A stretch of DNA of 8,967 nt from Betaproteobacteria bacterium (GTDB taxonomy: Bacteria; Pseudomonadota; Gammaproteobacteria; Burkholderiales; CAIKXV01), in contig CANGUQ010000133.1 of the NCBI GenBank assembly GCA_947456915.1, forward strand, positions 1-8,967, read 5' to 3'. How positions within the stretch are numbered: position 1 is the stretch's first letter; every line of letters begins with the position of its first letter. The notes beneath the pieces were generated by a model. It saw only the letters and a program-made list of their open reading frames with translations, did not search any database and was not told where the DNA came from. The position numbers and the translations under genes are program-made. This document shows positions 6,706 through 8,967 of this stretch, piece by piece.

Positions 6706-6897
6706 TCAGGTTTCGTCCAGCACGCGGCCGTCGCGGGCCGCGATGAACTCGAGCAGCCGGCGCGCACAGCTCGCCGGATGAATCATGTGCACCCTGTGAT
6801 GGCGCATGGGCAGGTGCGACAGGCGGAAACCGGCCAGATGCGTGGCGAGCAGCGCTGCACCGGCGCGCCCGGCGGCGGGCCGTCGGGTCGATGGCAT
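6706..6897 (-). pseudogene. 63-codon ORF, probable remnant of an alpha/beta-hydrolase C-terminus
   Basis: The 63-residue product resembles the final strand and helix of alpha/beta-hydrolases of the enol-lactonase/esterase type. LATHLAGFRLSHLP (17-30) fits the strand before the catalytic histidine, RHH with H34 fits the histidine position, P41 stands seven residues later as in the GHxxxxExP pattern, and RRLLEFIAAR (46-55) fits the last helix. The nucleophile elbow and the rest of the fold are missing, and I found no hydrolase sequence upstream in any frame up to the iron permease gene. A start ATG at 6897 has GGGGGAA about 5 bases upstream, so the fragment may still be translated, and its stop lies 21 bp before the MmgE/PrpD gene. 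It could be a decayed gene, a junction left by deletion, or a small real protein; the hydrolase likeness is recognised by eye only. Confidence 0.45.
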
Positions 6898-6912
6898 CCG
6901 GTTCCCCCGTTG

Positions 6913-6939
6913 TCGCGCAGCCCCCTGCGCGAATGCGCA
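6913..6939 (-). promoter_or_regulatory. overlapping stem-loops in the leader of the catabolic cluster
   Basis: Positions 6913-6932 are a perfect 8-bp inverted repeat with a 4-base loop (TCGCGCAG-CCCC-CTGCGCGA). Positions 6926-6939 form a second, 5-bp hairpin (TGCGC-GAAT-GCGCA) that shares seven bases with the first, so only one can form at a time. They lie 16-42 bases upstream of the first small ORF. A minus-strand TACAGT (6941-6946) next to them resembles a -10 box, but no good -35 is seen. No T-run follows, so it is not a classical attenuator. Confidence 0.28.
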
Positions 6940-6998
6940 CACTGTACTGCCACCGTCGGTCGCCTGCCGGCTTCGCGCAGCGCCCGGCTGGATGAGGG

Positions 6999-7013
6999 GC
7001 ACGCCCCGCGTGC
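6999..7013 (-). other. short hairpin after the iron permease gene
   Basis: A 6-bp perfect stem with a 3-base loop (GCACGC-CCC-GCGTGC) lies 24 bases beyond the stop codon of the minus-strand iron permease gene. There is no T-run, so it is at best a weak or Rho-assisted 3' end structure between that gene and the catabolic cluster. Confidence 0.25.
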
Positions 7014-7037
7014 GATGCGACCGGGAAGCAGCCACCG

Positions 7038-7448
7038 CTACGGCTCAGGACTGCCCGTCACCGTCTCGCTGCCGGCGCCGCCGCTGCGCGCGGCGCGCGC
7101 AAGCGCCTCGTAGCGGGCGCGAAACGCGTCGAGCTCGGCCTCTTCCATCTCCTCGAGGTCGAGCAGCGCGTTGTGCGCCCCGCGCGTGGCGCGGATCAGC
7201 TCGTCGAGCTTGACCTGGATCGCCTCGGTGTCGCGGTTCTGCGTGCTCTGGATCACGAACACCATCAGGAAGGTGATGATCGTGGTCGCCGTGTTGATGA
7301 TCAGCTGCCAGGTGTCGCTGAAGTCGAAGATCGGCCCGGTGATCAGCCAGGCGGCAATCGTCGCCAGCGCGAGCACGAACACGATCGGCCGCCCGCACAC
7401 GCGCGACACCGACTTCGCGAACCGCGAATACCAGACGTGACGTTTCAT
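7038..7448 (-). CDS. low-affinity iron permease family membrane protein
   Basis: A 136-residue protein of the low-affinity iron permease family (Iron_permease, distantly related to yeast Fet4); the bacterial proteins are short and their transport role is poorly tested. Two membrane helices are visible at about 21-40 and 48-66. The family core is GPIFDFSDTWQLIINT (38-53), then VFVIQSTQNRD (63-73) and the helix EAIQVKLDELI (75-85). From 96 onward an acidic stretch (LDLEEMEEAELDAF) leads into a cytosolic, probably helical tail ending in a Gly/Ser/Pro-rich tip. The ATG at 7448 has AGGAGA about 5 bases upstream and starts the conserved N-terminus MKRHVWYSRFAK; the open frame further upstream is not family-like. 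It is divergent from ccmA, with about 100 bp between the starts. It stands 140 bp upstream of the catabolic cluster on the same strand and is probably a separate unit. Confidence 0.88.
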   Translation of the reverse strand: MKRHVWYSRFAKSVSRVCGRPIVFVLALATIAAWLITGPIFDFSDTWQLIINTATTIITFLMVFVIQSTQNRDTEAIQVKLDELIRATRGAHNALLDLEEMEEAELDAFRARYEALARAARSGGAGSETVTGSPEP

Positions 7449-7549
7449 CGAAGTCTCCTGCCGGCGAGGCGCGCGAGGCGCGGTGCTCCAGCATACGTTC
7501 GCCGCGCGATAGAATGGAGACTGCGCGATCGCCACTGCCGGAGGACCGT
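7449..7549. promoter_or_regulatory. divergent promoter region of the iron permease gene and ccmA
   Basis: The 101 bases between the divergent starts must hold both promoters. On the plus strand TAGAAT (7510-7515) matches five of six positions of the -10 consensus and would start transcription near 7522, leaving GGAGGA (7540-7545) to serve ccmA. On the minus strand TATGCT (7490-7495) matches four of six positions. Neither has a recognisable -35 at the right spacing. Confidence 0.35.
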
Positions 7550-8200
7550 TTGCTCGAAGTAACCGCACTGGCCGCCGCCCGCGGCGACCGGGTGCTGTTC
7601 GCCGATCTCGGGTTCACCGTCGGCGCGGGCGAACTGCTGCAGGTGACCGGCCGCAACGGCAGCGGCAAGACGACGCTGCTGCGCGTGCTGGCACGGCTCG
7701 CCCGAGCCGAGGCGGGCGACATCCGCTGGCGCGGACAGCCGATCGCCGCACTCGGCGACGACTACTTCGCCGAGCTGTGCTACCTCGGACACGCGCCGGC
7801 GATCAAGGACGACCTGAGCGCGGAGGAGAACCTCGCGGTGGCGGCGGGCATCGCCGGACTCGCGCTCGATCGGGCGCAGGCGCGCGCTGCGCTGGCCGAG
7901 GTGGGACTGGCCGGACGGGAGCAACTGCCCGGGCGCGTGCTGTCGCAGGGCCAGCGCCGGCGGGTGGCGCTCGCGCAGCTCTACCTCGGCGAGCGTGCGT
8001 TGTGGCTGCTCGACGAGCCGCTGGCGGCGCTCGATGCGGACGCGTGCGCCGCATTCGTGGCCCGGCTCGGGCGTCATCTGCATCGCGGCGGTGCAGCCGT
8101 CGTGGCCACGCACCAGCCGATCGAACCGGCGCCGCGTGCCGCCGACGGCAGCGGTCACCCGGCGCAGGTGCGCGCGCTGGAGCTGGGTGATCGCCGATGA
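7550..8200 (+). CDS. ccmA: CcmA, ATP-binding subunit of the haem-handling CcmABCD complex
   Basis: A 216-residue ABC ATPase of cytochrome c maturation System I. With CcmB, CcmC and CcmD it uses ATP to release haem-loaded CcmE for transfer to apocytochromes. Walker A is GRNGSGKT (34-41), the signature LSQGQRRR (131-138), Walker B LWLLDEP (151-157) and the H-loop H188. The segment YLGHAPAIKDDLSAEENL (78-95) is typical of CcmA and sets it apart from other small ABC ATPases. I prefer the TTG at 7550: GGAGGA lies 4 bases before it and the product then starts MLEVTAL like known CcmA proteins. An in-frame ATG at 7514 would add 12 residues, has no ribosome site and lies within a likely -10 box. Its stop codon overlaps the ccmB start (ATGA), indicating translational coupling. 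Confidence 0.93.
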   Translation: MLEVTALAAARGDRVLFADLGFTVGAGELLQVTGRNGSGKTTLLRVLARLARAEAGDIRWRGQPIAALGDDYFAELCYLGHAPAIKDDLSAEENLAVAAGIAGLALDRAQARAALAEVGLAGREQLPGRVLSQGQRRRVALAQLYLGERALWLLDEPLAALDADACAAFVARLGRHLHRGGAAVVATHQPIEPAPRAADGSGHPAQVRALELGDRR

Positions 8201-8865
8201 CCGGCGTGCTGCTGTGCGTGCTCAGACGCGATCTGCGGCTGACCCTGCGCCGTCCGGCGGACATCGCCACGATCCTGTTCTTCTTCGTGATCGTGGTCAG
8301 CCTGTTTCCACTGGGCATCGGGCCGCAACCGGAGCTGCTGCGCGCAGTGGCGCCCGGCGTGCTGTGGGTCGCCGCGCTGCTCGCCGCGCTGCTCGCGCTG
8401 CCGCGGCTGTTCGCGGCCGATCACGCCGACGGCACGCTCGAGCAGCTTGCGCTCGCGCCGCAGCCGCTGTCGCTGATCGTGCTGGCCAAGCTCGCGGCCC
8501 ATTGGCTGACCACTGGCCTGCCGCTGACACTGCTCGCACCGCTGATCGCCCTGCAGTTCGATCTGCCGGGCGAGGCGATCGCGGTGCTGGTGCTTTCGCT
8601 CGTGCTCGGCACGCCGGTTCTGGGGGCGATCGGGGCCATCGGCGCCGCCCTCACGCTCGGGCTGCGTGGCGGCGGCGTTCTGACTGCGGTCCTCGTGCTG
8701 CCGCTGTATATTCCGGCTCTCATCTTCGGGGCCGGCGCTGTGGAAGCGACACTGTCCGGACTCCCCGCAGGCGCGCACCTGTCGCTGCTTGCCGCGCTGA
8801 CGGTGTTCACGCTCACCTTCGCGCCCTGGGCTGCCGCTGCGGCAGTGCGCATCGCGCTCGAATAG
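8197..8865 (+). CDS. ccmB: CcmB, membrane subunit of the CcmABCD complex
   Basis: A 222-residue inner-membrane protein, partner of CcmA in cytochrome c maturation. Length is that of the family and both ends are present. About six hydrophobic segments are seen, near 23-41, 52-70, 91-119, 125-150, 160-180 and 195-217. Conserved CcmB stretches are LFAADHADGTLEQLALAPQPL (71-91), with the acidic D75/D78/E82 cluster, and LPLYIPALIFGAGAV (168-182). The ATG lies within the ccmA stop (ATGA), so translation is coupled. In many genomes ccmC follows at once; here no start is seen in the remaining 102 bases. Confidence 0.94.
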   Translation: MTGVLLCVLRRDLRLTLRRPADIATILFFFVIVVSLFPLGIGPQPELLRAVAPGVLWVAALLAALLALPRLFAADHADGTLEQLALAPQPLSLIVLAKLAAHWLTTGLPLTLLAPLIALQFDLPGEAIAVLVLSLVLGTPVLGAIGAIGAALTLGLRGGGVLTAVLVLPLYIPALIFGAGAVEATLSGLPAGAHLSLLAALTVFTLTFAPWAAAAAVRIALE

Positions 8866-8967
8866 GCTGCCGCGCGTCGCGCCCGCGCGAGCGGCCTCGC
8901 GGGCACCGGTCCCGCCGACATCCCGATTGCCGCCCTGCCCGCCGCGCCGCCTGCCGCGCCTCGCCCC
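8866..8967 (+). other. non-coding tail after ccmB with a possible stem-loop
   Basis: No gene start with a ribosome site is seen to the window end. Positions 8881-8904 can fold into a stem-loop with 7-bp arms (GCCCGCG and CGCGGGC) around a 10-base loop, 15 bases after the ccmB stop. It lacks a T-run, so termination is uncertain. The last 40 bases are almost pure G/C without a recognisable coding signal. Confidence 0.4.

Noticed and set aside
5284..7113. Plus-strand open frame of 609 codons opposite the MmgE/PrpD gene
   Set aside because: Antisense shadow of a gene with intact motifs; Arg/Gln/His-rich composition without recognisable domains or a ribosome site.
8155..8921. Minus-strand open frames of 166-207 codons opposite ccmB
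   Set aside because: Antisense to a full-length CcmB with conserved motifs; composition is Arg/Gln- or Ser/Ala-rich with no domain.
1..8967. Search for tRNA or rRNA genes, CRISPR arrays, insertion-sequence ends and att sites
   Set aside because: No tRNA-like cloverleaf, regularly spaced repeats, transposase or integrase motifs, or flanking direct repeats were seen.

Overview
This is a GC-rich window from a proteobacterium. Most genes have clear Shine-Dalgarno sites, third codon positions are strongly G/C-biased, and long spurious antisense frames occur as expected at this GC content. The Bug-type periplasmic binding protein next to SDR, MmgE/PrpD and enolase-superfamily enzymes is typical of Burkholderiales-like beta-proteobacteria. 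A System I cytochrome c maturation locus (ccmAB) is commoner in gamma- and alpha-proteobacteria. I therefore leave the class open between beta- and gamma-proteobacteria.

Region 1 (113-6897, all on the minus strand) looks like a catabolic gene cluster. In order of transcription it holds: a 63-codon ORF resembling the C-terminal end of an alpha/beta-hydrolase (6706-6897); an MmgE/PrpD-family enzyme (5317-6684); a TauE/SafE-type membrane permease (4430-5164); a Bug/TctC-type periplasmic solute-binding protein (3334-4344); a mandelate racemase/muconate lactonizing-type enolase-superfamily enzyme (2165-3277); a short-chain dehydrogenase/reductase (1177-1977); and a TauD/TfdA-type Fe(II)/2-oxoglutarate dioxygenase (113-1072). 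Gaps are 21-187 bp. The widest gap, before the SDR gene, holds a promoter-like -35/-10 pair with a 17-bp spacer and two adjacent palindromes, so the SDR and dioxygenase genes may form a second transcription unit. No regulator and no TctA/TctB membrane subunits are present in the window.

A plausible reading is that the Bug protein captures an organic acid and that the dioxygenase, dehydrogenase, enolase-type enzyme and MmgE/PrpD enzyme convert it stepwise. The TauE/SafE protein would carry substrate in, or sulfite/carboxylate out. The TauD-like plus TauE-like pairing makes an organosulfonate substrate one testable option, but nothing in the sequence fixes the substrate.

Region 2 (7038-8865) is housekeeping-like. 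A small low-affinity iron permease-family protein (7038-7448, minus) is divergent from ccmA (7550-8200, plus; TTG start preferred) and ccmB (8197-8865, plus; ATGA overlap), which form the ATPase and membrane core of the CcmABCD complex of cytochrome c maturation. No ccmC start is visible in the 102 bases after ccmB. No tRNA, rRNA, insertion sequence, CRISPR array or convincing intrinsic terminator with a T-run was seen.
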